Assembly (NCBI GenBank): GCA_910592205.1
Contig: CAJVPJ010000730.1
Span: 1 to 17,950, forward strand
DNA from: Paraglomus occultum
Taxonomy: Eukaryota; Glomeromycota; Glomeromycetes; Paraglomerales; Paraglomeraceae
Direction: 5' to 3'
DNA length: 17,950 nt
A program made the translations under genes and the position numbers. A model generated the notes under the pieces. That model searched no databases. It saw only the letters and a list, made by a program, of their open reading frames with translations, and was not told where the DNA came from. This document shows, in pieces, positions 1 through 13,319 of this stretch. Each line of letters opens with the position of its first letter. Position 1 is the stretch's first letter.

Positions 1-177
1 GTTTATCATAATGATGTAAAACCATTATCGCGTCTCGAGAAGGAGAGTAAATACTCTAGTAAACTCTTACATACAGGAGATTTGCCCAAACCAAGAAATT
101 CTCATCAGTTACCTCCCTTATCTGATTCCAGCTTACCAAGTTTAGAGGTAGAGTTAGGGAAAGTTGACGAGAAGTAA
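1..177 (+). CDS. C-terminal tail of a Glomeromycotina-type TKL protein kinase (5' truncated by window edge)
   Basis: The frame starting at base 1 is open for 58 codons and ends at TAA 175-177. The peptide is hydrophilic and carries the stretch KYSSKLLHTGDLPKPRNS. From memory, TKL-like kinases of Rhizophagus and relatives often end, after the kinase domain, in a short tail with a Y-T-S-R-L-L ... L-P-E-P-K-N motif, and this peptide follows that pattern. No kinase domain residues lie inside the window, so the assignment rests on the tail alone. If right, the protein would be a cytoplasmic signalling Ser/Thr or Tyr kinase of the same expanded family as the gene at the right edge, read in the same direction. 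It could instead be the end of an unrelated gene, or a 3' exon whose acceptor lies outside the window. Confidence 0.5.
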   Translation, partial: VYHNDVKPLSRLEKESKYSSKLLHTGDLPKPRNSHQLPPLSDSSLPSLEVELGKVDEK

Positions 178-1340
178 GGGAGATAGTTTGGATTTGGCGC
201 GGTTACAAAGACAGCAATTAGTGCTAGTCATATAAACAAAGTCAATATATAGTATTAACATTGTCTATTGCTTTTTAGCGACTCAAACAATCTTTGAATA
301 AACGTGTTATTATAGTATGTACACTTTATTCAAGGATCCGACTAAATATATTAAACGTGTCAATATAGGTTGAGTCAAAAACATACCCGAATAAAGTCGT
401 GCACGTTACTGTTAGTCGCCTTCGCTGAGGTAGATCATGAAACTGGTAGTAATTGACGCTAATAATTCCTACATAAAATCGTAGCAACATTCGACGTTGT
501 TTTCAATCCTTTTCCACGCAAATGGCTCAGTCGACCAATAAGGCAAGATTTACTTTCAATCGTGATTTCAATTCACAATCTCATCGTGACTAATCACCCA
601 TGCTTCTTCCATTTAAACCATTGTCAATTACGGATTGCCGCCCTCTTCTTGAAGCAGCATTACCAGAGATGATAAAAGTATGGAAGTAGAAAATGAAACG
701 CTTCCGCTTGAGTAATTGGTGGGTTAATTGCGTAAATTACGCTTCTTGTCAACGTTGGGTATTAGTGTTACTTGTGTATAGTTGCGTGAAAACTGGTACT
801 TTGCAACAGTGACAAGCTCGGAAGTTTGCTCACTTATCAATATAAGCGACTGATCAAAGAATATACAGTAATTAGAATGAAGTTGAAGATGGCGGCTTTG
901 AGAAATATTATATCAATTTTAAATAATAATTTAATACTGTTAGCTTATGATTACAACTCAATAAGAGCATATCGTTGTCAACGTTTTCACATTCCTTAGA
1001 AAGATCAACAAACTAAACGTCTCAAGCGTCGACATAAGTCAGTCAGAGCTGGACAGTTTTCAATCGTGAGTTCACAGTCAAACCTTTATCTATTAGTGGC
1101 AATCGTCTCCCCTGTCCGAAATGTCACTTAGACTCGAGAATTAAATGATTGGGAAAGACTTATAATCGTGCATGCGACACGCTCAATTTTGGATCAGCCC
1201 AATCCCAATTACCATGCTCTACGGGTAGATATTGTATGGCTTCTACAGTGATTCTCACACGATATTAGGTTAGACCATGGTTGTATTCAAATCGGTTTAA
1301 GGGAAATGTTTGGCTATGTATGGTTCCGCCGTGGCAACGT
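178..1340. other. Intergenic stretch with no recognisable gene
   Basis: No open frame of useful length or recognisable protein motif appears on either strand. There is no tRNA-like cloverleaf and no tandem repeat. It separates the kinase tail from the decayed CRN-like locus. Confidence 0.5.
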
Positions 1341-1352
1341 GATATGGCAAGA

Positions 1353-1400
1353 AGCGTATAAAAGAGTTTTTCCCTTTGTCTTCATTCTCCTTTGTCTCTT
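1353..1400 (+). promoter_or_regulatory. Possible TATA box and pyrimidine-rich initiator region
   Basis: GCGTATAAAAGAG lies near 1355-1368. It is followed by a pyrimidine-rich run (TTTTTCCCTTTGTCTTCATTC) of the sort found near fungal transcription starts. It is upstream of the CRN-like relic, whose first plausible coding ATG is about 250 nt further on. A 95-codon open frame starts at 1410 but resembles nothing I know, so the region could be a 5' leader. Weak evidence from composition and spacing only. Confidence 0.25.
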
Positions 1401-1616
1401 GACTAAGGCATGGATCTATTTGTTGGCTGGGCTGGACCGGTAACTATACAGTATCCGTATCTGACATGTATGAGAAAACTCTACGCACTACGCACTATGA
1501 AAAATTTCGATCACATGAATTTCTCTGTTCGGCACATGATTCGACCAATGATAAACAGAGTTAGACGCGCAGAGCCAGATCGCGACTTTTTCACTAATCA
1601 CACGAAAAAACATCGA

Positions 1617-3120
1617 CATGTATGCTATGAACGTAGACCCACTGAGCACTTTTCGCTTTGGTGCTCAATATGTACGAGACTATCCCAACGCAACTGACAA
1701 GGAGATCGAAGAAGCATACGAAGAATATAAAGTTTTTTTATAAATACCATCGCGACCACCCCGGAGCGACTACGGATTGTTATGCCGAATTCCTCGGAAT
1801 GCTCGGTAAGCAAGGTAAGCGACACGTGTTTATTGGGAGGATAGAGGAGTAACGGGGAGAAGAATTTGAATACTGTTACTGGTTTTGTGCTTTATTGCAA
1901 GAGAGGCAGTCATGGTGACGGAATCGATGGAATGCCTTACGAACATGCATTGGGAGGGGTATAGAATAAAACTTGGGAAATGGCGGAGCTGAATTATAGC
2001 AGAGCTAGGTTATACGTAAACTCGTTTCTTTCAAAGGAGACAAGAAACTGTATGGGTCAATGGAGAGAGAATAGTCGAATGCTGTTTTCGCATACATTCT
2101 ATATGTTTGGTCTCCTTGTCGCTTGTCCACCTTTGAGGAATGTCGGCAAACTATCTGAATAACTTTTTTGCCAAGTCAAGCGCTGTAGCATATCACAAAC
2201 AACATGGTAAGCAGACAATCAAGCACGTTTATTTATATTGGCGATATGTTTGTGTTTGTCACGGCATAAACGTTGATTTTATTTGTTATTATCAGCATCA
2301 ACATGGAGCAAGGCCTTCACTGTCGATTTTAGAGGCCCCGATGACTACGTGAAGGAGCTGGACCGTCCATTAAATCAAATGGCCAGCAGCGGCAATACAA
2401 CGACTTACTTCAACTGCGTGACCATCGTCCAATCTTCCGGCTACGGCAAAACAAGAACCATTCTTCAACTCGCACATTGGCGGCCTCTAATATATATATG
2501 CTTTCGAAAGGACGACTCCAGTGAATACCCTGCTGCCCACTCCTCAAAGTAAAGCCATGTTGGCTGACATAACCAAGAAGGTTCGGATCTCGTGGTGCTC
2601 ACACGTTTCAGGTTTCTCTTAAATTCGTAAGCACAACAGAGGAGAATCCTGTCTTTTCAAACAAGAAAAAAATTGGGAATGATTGGTAACGCACTCATAT
2701 TGTGGGGTAGTTATGTTTTTTTTTTGCTTGTTCTTACTCGATACTTCTGTAGAATGATTTAATTCAAGATGAGACGTCCCGTTTGTTGCTATTATATGAG
2801 TTGAGGAGCCTCTTTGAATCTTCGATGCCAGCAATATCGAATGGAACGATCCACTCAGCTTCGGTTGCATTGTTTGTGAAAACAATATGACAAATAAATC
2901 GAAGGCTAAGAAACTGGGAGTTTTGGTGATCCAGGTGTGTGGCAGCTTAAACATTACTTTTGATGCCATGCTTCAGATTACCACTCATCATAATCATGCC
3001 CCATTTTTGATAATTTCCAGGTCAAAAAATTATGTGAACCAAAAACAGGGAGCGAAGAAATTTCTTTCAGATGCTGGAGAGAAACTCTGTTCTGGAATCA
3101 TGTGCAATGAAGATTGTGCT
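1617..3120 (+). pseudogene. Decayed Crinkler-like (CRN) P-loop NTPase gene
   Basis: Pieces of one protein appear in changing frames. The first (from ATG 1617 or 1626) reads into YVRDYPNATDKEIEEAYEEY. At the seven-T run 1733-1739 the frame must shift to reach a second, similar helical unit with YHRDHPGATTDCYAEF. A clean GT-AG intron (2207-2295) joins a short exon to one with an FTVDFRG segment, a Walker A motif QSSGYGKTR (about 2430-2455) and PLIYICFRKDDSSEYP. At the CCC run 2536-2538 the frame breaks again before TPQSKAMLADIT. A possible later exon (about 2823-2930) has KLGVLVIQ, joined by GT-AG signals to VKKLCEPKTG and a stop near 3117. P-loop plus nuclease-like architecture is known for CRN-type proteins. 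The two main lesions are single-base changes at homopolymers, so sequencing error is possible. The frame between 1850 and 2140 is unresolved. Confidence 0.5.
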
Positions 3121-3211
3121 GATGCCATTGGAAACGATTACATAGGCCTTTTCATGCACATCAGTAATAAAAATTGTTAAAGAATTGTTCTTATTTTTTG
3201 TTTGTTTACAG

Positions 3212-3621
3212 TATTTCATCCAGTACATTCCTCGAACAATTTTTTTTATTGAATTTGGACTTCAGATTAACTCTAACAGTTGGCATTCTGAATATAATTT
3301 TAGGATCGGTATACACGGACAGGAGTCCGAACACGCGAACGCCTTTGTTCCAGATTGGACAGTACAATACGGGGGATGGGGGGAGATCGTGATATCGAAA
3401 TCGTACTATGACACTCCCGAAACTGATTCTGCCAGTGGCATCAATAACCGGTTCATACTCCTCCATGGGCTCAATCCATTAAGCTCCGTGAAGCAAAGAG
3501 GAAATTTTTTTCAGAGTTTTTTGCGCACATCGAATGATCCAACTCGAATATGCAAGGAGAATGAGCAAGAATTCTTGTTCCGTATGACGCCCTGCGAGTA
3601 TGCTGATCATAATAAGAAAAA
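3212..3621 (+). CDS. Unrecognised coding-like exon block
   Basis: A frame stays open from an acceptor-like TTTACAG at 3211 through 3621, where AAAAAG meets a good donor, GTAAGT. It then runs out at TGA about 3665. It has protein-like composition, with segments such as HANAFVPDWTVQYGGWGE, INNRFILLHGLNPLS and RICKENEQEFLFRMTPCEYA. I do not recognise a domain. It could be the 3' continuation of the CRN-like relic just upstream on the same strand, or a separate gene fragment; no start codon with convincing context is visible. A second acceptor-like AATTTTAG at about 3302 could shorten it. The matching minus-strand frames look like shadows. Confidence 0.3.
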
Positions 3622-3680
3622 GGTAAGTCTGCACTTTCCTCGTGTTGATGCCGTTCCATTTTGCTGATTTGCACGTTCAC

Positions 3681-4680
3681 AGATCATTTCCTTTAGAACA
3701 GATGTTGCCAAGAAACCCCGCAAAAACAGAAACAAGAAACGCGAAAATCTAATGACTAAAAATCAGGCAACATATCGGTTCAGCATTGGGTGGATAAGTT
3801 TTTTCATACAAACAACCAAATGTCTACTGATTTACTCTTTCAATTATTCCGATTGCTCGATGTTTTCTCAGCGAAGCAATAATAATACTAATGGCCAGCT
3901 GAAGGGAAAATAGTACATACCGGCGAATGATGGAGTATCAAGTGCGTTGCTGTATTACAAAACCCGAAATAAATACATACAATATACCTTGGGATAGGAT
4001 TTTATTTATTACTCAGTATCATTTTTACAATTACCACAGTACGTTCTCGCAAATACGTGAAAAAGAATCTGACGATTTCTGATTGCCGAGTATAATTGCA
4101 CATTATACAATCTCTGAATTTTCTATTTAACATCCCGATCGCTAAGCTTAGAAAGGAGAATATGAACGCTAATCTTGGGCTAAGACACCAAAAAAAATAT
4201 TCGACAATAATTGAATCCCATATTTATAATGTGTATATGCACCTGATATAATTCTAGTGCACGCATGCTTTTGACAATCTCATATCTTCGAACTAATGTT
4301 CGATATTCGGTATAGCTGTTACTTCCTGGGTTTCTGTCGAGGGAACAATGTAAGAATACGGGAGATAAGAATCTCCTTTGCATAAGTGGGATGTTTTGGA
4401 TGAAAGTTTGCTTTCACTTTGCTCATATGCGTTGTAGGGAACACTCGATCATATTCATAATTTTTTAACTGAATAAGAAAGAGTATGAGAGCAATAGATG
4501 AACAGCAGTTACTTTGTAATATTCAGCATTTATGACCCTAGGATGAGGCACATCACATGTGTCATTGTGCCTATGTACGCGTCTGTCAATGTCGCATTGC
4601 CAAAGGTGGTAAGGTAACAGTTTTGTCAATTCTCATGATGCGATACGCGTTAATTAGGCCAGTACATTTATATCGATTAC
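3681..4680. other. Intergenic stretch with no recognisable gene
   Basis: Only short, low-information open frames occur here (for example 67 codons on the minus strand near 4180-4383). None has a recognisable motif or supporting splice signals. The stretch is AT-rich with homopolymer runs. Confidence 0.5.
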
Positions 4681-4699
4681 GTTGTTTAGTAATAATAAC

Positions 4700-4701
<2 letters not shown>

Positions 4702-4740
<39 letters not shown>
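4702..4740. repeat. (TAA)13 microsatellite
   Basis: Thirteen uninterrupted TAA units. The flank 4689-4701 is a broken copy of the same repeat (AATAATAACGG), indicating that an older tract has been interrupted by point changes. Confidence 0.95.
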
Positions 4741-4741
<1 letters not shown>

Positions 4742-4820
4742 GGTAGTGGTAACTGTAATGAGTAGCTGTAATGATAACTGTAATAGTAATGATAACTGTA
4801 ATGATAACTGTAATAGATTT
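4741..4820. repeat. Degenerate minisatellite of TAATGATAACTG units
   Basis: Directly after the TAA tract the 12-bp unit TAATGATAACTG recurs at least three times, twice adjacent and otherwise spaced by TAATAG or TAGTGG-like fillers. It appears to be a diverged, expanded derivative of the neighbouring TAA microsatellite. Confidence 0.8.
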
Positions 4821-5155
4821 GAATAATACAGTAGGTAATGAATAATTAGATCCTTCCTTCACATTCTAATAGCTTTACATATTTTAGATATTGCAAGTTT
4901 TTCTATCATGATAACAAAAAGTGGCGATGTTTCCTTTATAAACGTCTGTGCCACTAGATTGTTGCCCTTGCGCGCCCCCAAAATGACAGCTTGGTTGTGT
5001 CATCTATCCATATGAAAGACAAAGCATTGAAAATCTCCCATCTTTCCTGTAATTCCTCCCCTTTCATAATCCTTCAAAACCTTTAACGGAAACATAGGTG
5101 TAGCTCGCTAAACTGCTAAAGAAATCATCCTAGTTTCCGAATACCGTGTTACCCA

Positions 5156-8004
5156 ATGACGTCTCCACGTAGTCCAATACTAACTCCTTGGAGTCCAGTC
5201 CTCGGCCCAATGCCTGCGATCATAGACGACTATCTTTCCGACCAGAATCTTGGCCCGCACACTTCTCAATCTCTTTATTCACCACGAAAAGCCAAGCCAA
5301 CCACTCAACTTTCTCTTGAGGTTCCTGCATCAAACAAATACTCTTCTTCCGCCGCTTCGTCCGTGAAAAGTTCTAACGGCATATCGACTAAAATTGACGT
5401 GGGTAGTGAGACAGAAGAAGAAGTCTTGAAAGAGCGAGAAGGTGGGAGTGTGGATGAGATTTTGATTAATTTGATGAATAGATCAAGTGGAGGGACTTCA
5501 AGCGGGAAGGGAAAGGGTATAGATAACTTGAATGGAGAAGAGCAGTTATATTTCACTGCTGAGCCTGAAAACGAGACTTTCCATGATGGCGCGATTTACG
5601 GAAACAGCGTCGATAAGGGAGAGGGTGAGTATTAAGGTATATACGTATATCTAGTGAGTAAAAAATGAATAGGATATTGACAAGTATTGTCTTTGTGTTA
5701 AATAGATTCCGATTCATCGTGCGAACTGACATCTGGAATTTTAACGTCGACACCGGACGGTACCATTTCGCGAGACTTGTCTGTAGTGTCAATGGACGAT
5801 GAATATTCTGGATATCGTCGGAAATACAGTCATGAAGGTACGCGTTGTTTAATGTTCTGATGAGATACTACCATTAATTACTATTTGCACAGTCTTTGAT
5901 CTTGTGAATAATTGGTTTTGATAATAGATCCGCACTCTACAAAATGGGCGAGACACAGGAAACACTTTTTTATGTTGAGCAGCGCTGGTAAGCCCATCTA
6001 TACGCGGTACGTAACCAATGTGCGGATAGTGATTCGTGGGTAATATACCTTTTTATTAATGACATTATTTCGTATGTATGCCAATTTAGTTATGGCGACG
6101 AGTCGCGAATATCTCCCTACATGGGCGTAATACAGGCAATCGTATCATTTTTTGCAGATGCAGATGATTCCATAAGGTGTGATGAATGCATAAAAGTTTT
6201 CGAATGAATGTGTTCTCTGCATTTGTTAACAATTGATACTCTTTATACAGATGCATAAATGCTGGCCGTCATAAATTTGTATTTTTATTGAAAGCGCCGT
6301 TATATCTTGTGGCTGTATCGCGTACGAACGAATCTGAATCACAGGTAAACTATCTGGCGTATGCATGTCTTGTAAATTTCAGACTCGAGTTAATTCATTC
6401 CTTTGACTCTTATGTAGTTGCGCAATCAATTAAGCTATCTATACAATCAAATAATCTACGTGGTGACATCTGCGCACTTGACCAAGGTATTCGAACAAAG
6501 GACCAATTTTGATTTAAGGCGATTAATTGCAGGTACGAGCATTAATATATTCACACTTGTGAAAAAATACGTTGTAACATTTCGTTCATCTCGTGAATAG
6601 GCACAGAAGTGTTTTTGGATAATTTATCCTCGACTATGAGTGATGATTTAGGTTTCTTGTTTGGGTCTATTGAGTGTATGAGAATGAATAAAGATCTAAG
6701 AGAGAAAGTAGCCACTATTGTGCAAAGTATAAAACGCAAGGTATTCATGTGTAAGTTTGACAGATGTCTATGCCGATACAGAAATTAATCTTTATTTAAA
6801 TTCTGTAGGAACTTTTATATGCAATGTTAATGACAGACAATAAGCTTATTACTCTACTTAGACCGCGTAAACATAGCCTTCATCCGAGTGGTAATTGTTA
6901 TGATATTTTGTTATACGTGTCGCAAAGGATAGAATGCATTGCCTTATAGTCGGTGCACATTATCCACACTGTTTGTATTCTGTTTGCATAAAGGCCGAGT
7001 AACCTTCATATTGGACACATTACAGATCTGCACTTGATATTCAACATGGTGAACGGATCATCTGGATTTCACGCGGTAGAATCGTGGATTCCGTTATGTC
7101 TGCCAAAATTCAACAACAAAGGCTTCCTACACGCCTATGTCAGTTACATAACGTCTAAAGTATGCCTACTCTTGGTATCGCCTGATAAAGGCATGTTTTT
7201 TGAGTTGGCAGAGGCAAAATCGGTTGTTGTAGAGGTAATTAAATTTACAAACTTGTCTTTATCAGCAAAAGTTTATATTAATTCAAAACTATTTATGTCT
7301 AGAAATTAACCTTGGACGGCACATTGACATTCCTTGAAGAAATAGCTCGGAACGATGGATATGCAGTTGGTAGTTATCTAGTTAGTGTGAATTCGCTGAG
7401 CAGTTTGACATTACAATCTTGTCGGTTACCAGAGTTTGTCAATTAATACTCATCGACTTGCTTAATTTAGCCGATATTGGTGCACCTGCGTTACGACATT
7501 TCCTATATAAAGCCAAACCACACGTACAACACACGATGCCCATGTTCACACCGCCATACGACACTCCTCGAGAGAAAAGAAGGTAATATGGATTAGCATT
7601 TGTCGTACGCGCATAACGTAGTCTCACGCCATTTGGTTAACACCATTATATCAGATTATTCAAGATGTACCGATATACGCATGATCGAATGCACTCTCGG
7701 TTAAGGCCTCTCAAAGTGCATTCTTACATAAGCTCATCTGAGCTAATAATAGGTTGGGTGAGTATAGATGGAGAATTGGACAACGGGTGCATCGTTCAGT
7801 TCGATTATATGTCGTGGTATGTTATACGTTTCTTAATTCTAATTTCCGATCTTTGTTGAATAGATAACACAAGACTTTGAATTGTACGCTGCGTTTGGTC
7901 CACTGGTATCAAAAACAGCATTAACGCAGTCAGTAAATATATTATTACGTTGGATTAAAAGAGAAGAAGAAAATTTATTTATCCTGAGCTCACCTGTATT
8001 TTAA
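5156..8004 (+). CDS. MON1: Vacuolar fusion protein Mon1 (13 exons, 609 aa)
   Basis: Mon1 pairs with Ccz1 to form the nucleotide-exchange factor that activates Ypt7/Rab7 on late endosomes, autophagosomes and vacuoles. Exons: 5156-5624, 5706-5837, 5928-6006, 6090-6176, 6251-6344, 6418-6532, 6601-6740, 6809-6890, 7026-7234, 7303-7369, 7471-7582, 7655-7757, 7864-8004; they total 1830 nt. Residues 1-200 are low-complexity, with SP/TP motifs (SPILTPWSP) and acidic patches, as is usual for the Mon1 N-terminus. From about 201 the longin-type core begins: WARHRKHFFMLSSAGKPIYT, then RYGDES, YMGVIQAIVSFF, FEQRTNFDLRRLIAGTE, ESWIPLCLPKFN and the C-terminal RWIKREEENLFIL. All are family hallmarks. Length is close to yeast Mon1 (about 640 aa). 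All 12 introns (68-135 nt) are GT-AG with matching phases. The start is the first ATG of the long first exon. A poly(A) signal AATAAA lies at 8082-8087. No defects seen. Confidence 0.95.
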
Positions 8005-8081
8005 TTAATAATCGTTGAGACTATTATTATGCATTTTGTATAATATAATATGAATATCATCATTACACAACTAGATTTATT

Positions 8082-8087
8082 AATAAA
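8082..8087 (+). terminator. Polyadenylation signal of MON1
   Basis: AATAAA 78 nt downstream of the MON1 stop codon, in an AT-rich 3' region. Called from the hexamer and its spacing only. Confidence 0.55.
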
Positions 8088-8089
8088 AG

Positions 8090-9400
8090 CATGGCATATT
8101 TGCATTGAATTACAACCAATGTCCGTTAGGTGATATCGTTGGTGAGTTTTTGATCATTCCCATTTCTCTGTTGGCCAGACGTTGAAAAAACCGACCAGCA
8201 ATCCTTTATCATGGCACGTGGCGGCAGTTTGTAAAGAGCAAGGAGTTTGGGAATAGAATACTTCTGATGTAAGCGTATTGCGCTAAGAACAAGAACCTTG
8301 TTGTAAGGAATTCAAGCTGACTGGAATTTATCCATAGGATTAGTGTGATCATTAATTAATTCGTTTGAAACGGTTTAAAAAAATTTCTTGAGAACGCGAC
8401 TAGTATGCCTTTCGTTTCATTGCTCTGTCGAGATATTCACCACATTCATAATTCGTAAAATCCACCATAGGCAACTTTCCAAATTTCTTAAAAATGAACA
8501 AGTTAAATTAATTTTATTAGATTTGGTATGGACGCGTATCAATTAGTAGATTTATTACTAATAAATTTAATGCAATTGCGTAATGTAATTGCGATGGCTC
8601 AGAATTAACCCTCAAGAATAACCGCTTTGCAGGAAAATTGCTTTTACTTGCTGACGCAGATGTTGTTGCATTCAGAACTTGAAAAATGTGCTTTGATTCT
8701 ATCCCATGGAGCGTAGTCACCTAATACTATGTACTGTGTTTGTAATATTATCACTTAGGGTTAGCACAATTCGTGTAATGTTGACAACAATGCATATAAC
8801 ACTAACCCGAATCACAAGTTTGTTACCTGATCGCATTAACCTGGTGCAAACTTTTTAGGCACTTTTTGATGAATGGTCCCGTCGCAGTCTTTCGTTGTCG
8901 GCGATGGAAAGATTTTTTTTTGTATCATTAAGAACTTTTCATAATGTCACTATATGCAGATATTTTGTAATTGAATCTGACTGCAAAAAGTGTTTTATAA
9001 TTTAATTCATATTGCAAAAATATACGCATTTGAAGAGCTTCGACTCGTGACACATGTCAGCGGTTTTTCTTCGCGAGACGGCTGCGTTCCCCCACCGCGA
9101 CAATAGGGCCTGTAGTGCTTAGTGATGAGACCACCAACTTGGCCAACTTTATTCTATTCTCTAAGACCGCACGTAGCTATCAATCATGAAAATGTCAATG
9201 TAAATACCTAATGTAGTATGGTCACTACATGCACATCATAGCGGCTAAAATTACTGGAATTCTTGCTTTTTATTTTGCTATTAAACATTACGAGTCTATG
9301 AAAGTTAAAATTCACATTTACAATTACGTTATTTTGACATAAATATCTGTAACTAATTCTTTTGACTCAGAACGCAGGAAATGTCTGGAAGGTTGTAGCA
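8090..9400. other. Intergenic stretch between the convergent genes MON1 and RIO2
   Basis: No gene recognised on either strand. The longest frame is 67 codons on the minus strand (8517-8720), without a known motif. A GC-richer pocket lies at about 9055-9115. A 7-bp inverted pair GGGTTAG/CTAACCC sits at 8758 and 8802. TTTATT at about 9269-9274 is AATAAA on the minus strand, 140 nt past the RIO2 stop, and may be the RIO2 polyadenylation signal. Confidence 0.5.
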
Positions 9401-9413
9401 GATATCACTCTTT

Positions 9414-11632
<2,219 letters not shown>

Positions 11633-11808
11633 GCTTTAATGTGTGAAAGAAAGATACTATAACTATAGTTGTTGATTTGGTTGATCTGTTAAACCCTTCA
11701 TATCAAAAATTTTGTATATTGACGTCATCAATTATTGAAACGTACATTGGTTGCGTAAGCTATGATTGAAATCTCTTCTTTTTGCTCCAACTTGAAGACT
11801 AACTCGCC
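11633..11808. promoter_or_regulatory. Shared divergent promoter of RIO2 and PSMA3 with a CRE palindrome
   Basis: Only 176 bp separate the two start codons, so this interval must hold both core promoters and 5' leaders. It contains a perfect TGACGTCA at 11720-11727, the palindromic site bound by ATF/CREB-type bZIP factors. A pyrimidine-rich TCTCTTCTTTTTGCTCC run precedes the PSMA3 start. The yeast proteasome element GGTGGCAAA was not seen. Regulation through the palindrome is inference. Confidence 0.6.
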
Positions 11809-13268
11809 ATGAGCTCCATTGGAACTGGGGTATGTTATGTAATTCAATTTTAAATTGGATTTACTTTAATATCCGTACACATTCTGCAAAGACATATCTA
11901 CGTTCAGTATATGCTTTGATACTTATATATCTCATAATTTCTTCCAAAGTACGACTTATCAGTATCCACATACTCGCCAGACGGTCGCGTCTTCCAAGTC
12001 GAATATGCTGCAAAGGCTGTAGATAATAGCGGGTATATTTCATAAATCTTTTCGTAAATATTTGAGGCTTTTTTCGATAAAAGAAATATGGGTTATTATT
12101 ATCATTATTATTTATTATTTTGCTCATGGGTTTGTTATTCACTGATTAACTTGTGTAGGACCGTCATTGGCCTGCGTGTCCCCGAAGGTATTGTACTGGC
12201 TGTAGAGAAATTGGTGCAGTCGAAGTTGTTGGTTCCCAAGTCGAATAGAAGTATCCAGACTGTTGATACACATATTGGTGTGGTATGGAGTGTTTGATTC
12301 GTATCATTTGCCCGCGTTTATAGCGGAAAGTACTGGAAAGTGGTTGTGACTGGAAGGTATATTTCAATTACTAAGTGATTTGCGATTGAATGGTTTTTGC
12401 CGCTTTGATATATTAAAGGCTACGGCTGGCTTGTTAGCAGATGGTCGTCACATTGTTAATAGAGCTCGAGATGAGGCAGAGAGTTATCGAGATATTTACA
12501 GGGTACCGATTTCTGGAAAGGTAAATGTATTTTGCATGACGTTCGGTTAGAGTTGAATGTTTTTTAGACTGACTAAATCCTTATGTGAATTTGCATATTT
12601 TTGACAAGATGATTGCTGATAGAGTAGGTCATTATGTACAAATATACACTCTCTATTCGAGTGTTCGACCGTTTGGAGCGAGTGCGATAATCGGGACATT
12701 TGACCTTGACGGTCCCCAGTTATACATGATTGAGCCATCCGGTGTCTATTGGGTGAGCTACTAAATGATATGTTATGGTGAGATTTAATGAATCGTAGAC
12801 TAATGCGCACTTATTAATTATGTTGCCGTAACAGGGCTACCATGGCTGCGCAATTGGAAAAGGAAAACAGGTAGCGAAAACTGAGATTGAGAAGCTCAAT
12901 CTCGATAAACTATCAATTGTAGACGCAGTAAAACAAGCAGCGAGAATGTAGGTTTATTAGGGGTGGAGAGAGAGCTTTTTACTCCAACTGTCACTGTACA
13001 CTCACTCGTCGACTCTGTAACAGAATTTATGCAGTTCATGACGAGGCAAAAGATAAAGAATTCGAATTGGAGTTAAGCTGGGTGACCGCGCAAAACAAAC
13101 GGCATGAATTTGTGCCTGCTGATCTTGCCGCTGAAGCAGAGAGATTAGCCAAGGTTAGTACAAAGATGTGAAAAGACGTGGAGAGTCAAAGGAACGGTCT
13201 ATACGATGTATTTATTGAATCATTGAATTTTCTAGGAGTCTCTAAATGAAGAAATGGAAGATGATTAA
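11809..13268 (+). CDS. PRE10: 20S proteasome subunit alpha type-3 (8 exons, 249 aa)
   Basis: This is an alpha-ring subunit of the 20S core proteasome (PSMA3 in animals, Pre10 in yeast). It is structural and helps form the gated ring contacted by the 19S cap. Exons: 11809-11829, 11950-12032, 12159-12282, 12419-12520, 12609-12752, 12835-12947, 13024-13153, 13236-13268; they total 750 nt. [20 protein letters not shown] followed by VFQVEYA is the proteasome alpha signature. [34 protein letters not shown] and [15 protein letters not shown] are typical of alpha type-3, as is the [18 protein letters not shown] segment. The tail is short and acidic (NEEMEDD). Length is near human PSMA3 (255 aa). The first exon encodes only seven residues and is placed by the signature continuing after a 120-nt intron. 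All introns are GT-AG. AATAAA occurs at 13290 and 13311. Confidence 0.96.
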
Positions 13269-13289
13269 GTGTTGGATGAACAACCCTTC

Positions 13290-13316
13290 AATAAAATCAA
13301 TATTTTATATAATAAA
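13290..13316 (+). terminator. Polyadenylation signals of the PSMA3/PRE10 gene
   Basis: Two AATAAA hexamers, at 13290-13295 and 13311-13316, lie 22 and 43 nt after the stop codon in a strongly AT-rich context. Confidence 0.6.
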
Positions 13317-13319
13317 ATT

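Noticed and set aside
2619-2969. A 116-codon minus-strand frame
   Set aside because: No recognisable motif, and it overlaps the later part of the plus-strand CRN-like relic; probably a chance frame.
4557-4826. An 89-codon plus-strand frame with runs of Ile and Asn
   Set aside because: It is the translation of the TAA microsatellite and its derivative minisatellite, with no protein motif.
7665-7859. Open frame continuing MON1 exon 12 past residue GW
   Set aside because: GTGAGT at 7758 and TAG at 7863 splice in frame to the conserved Mon1 C-terminus (FELYAAFG...), so the read-through part is intron.
8755-8810. TTAGGGTTAG, telomere-like, with a distant CTAACCC
   Set aside because: Only one and a half units are present, with no tandem array; chance or a weak inverted repeat.
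9120-9170. GTGATGA resembling a C box of a C/D snoRNA
   Set aside because: No properly spaced D box (CTGA) or terminal stem was found.
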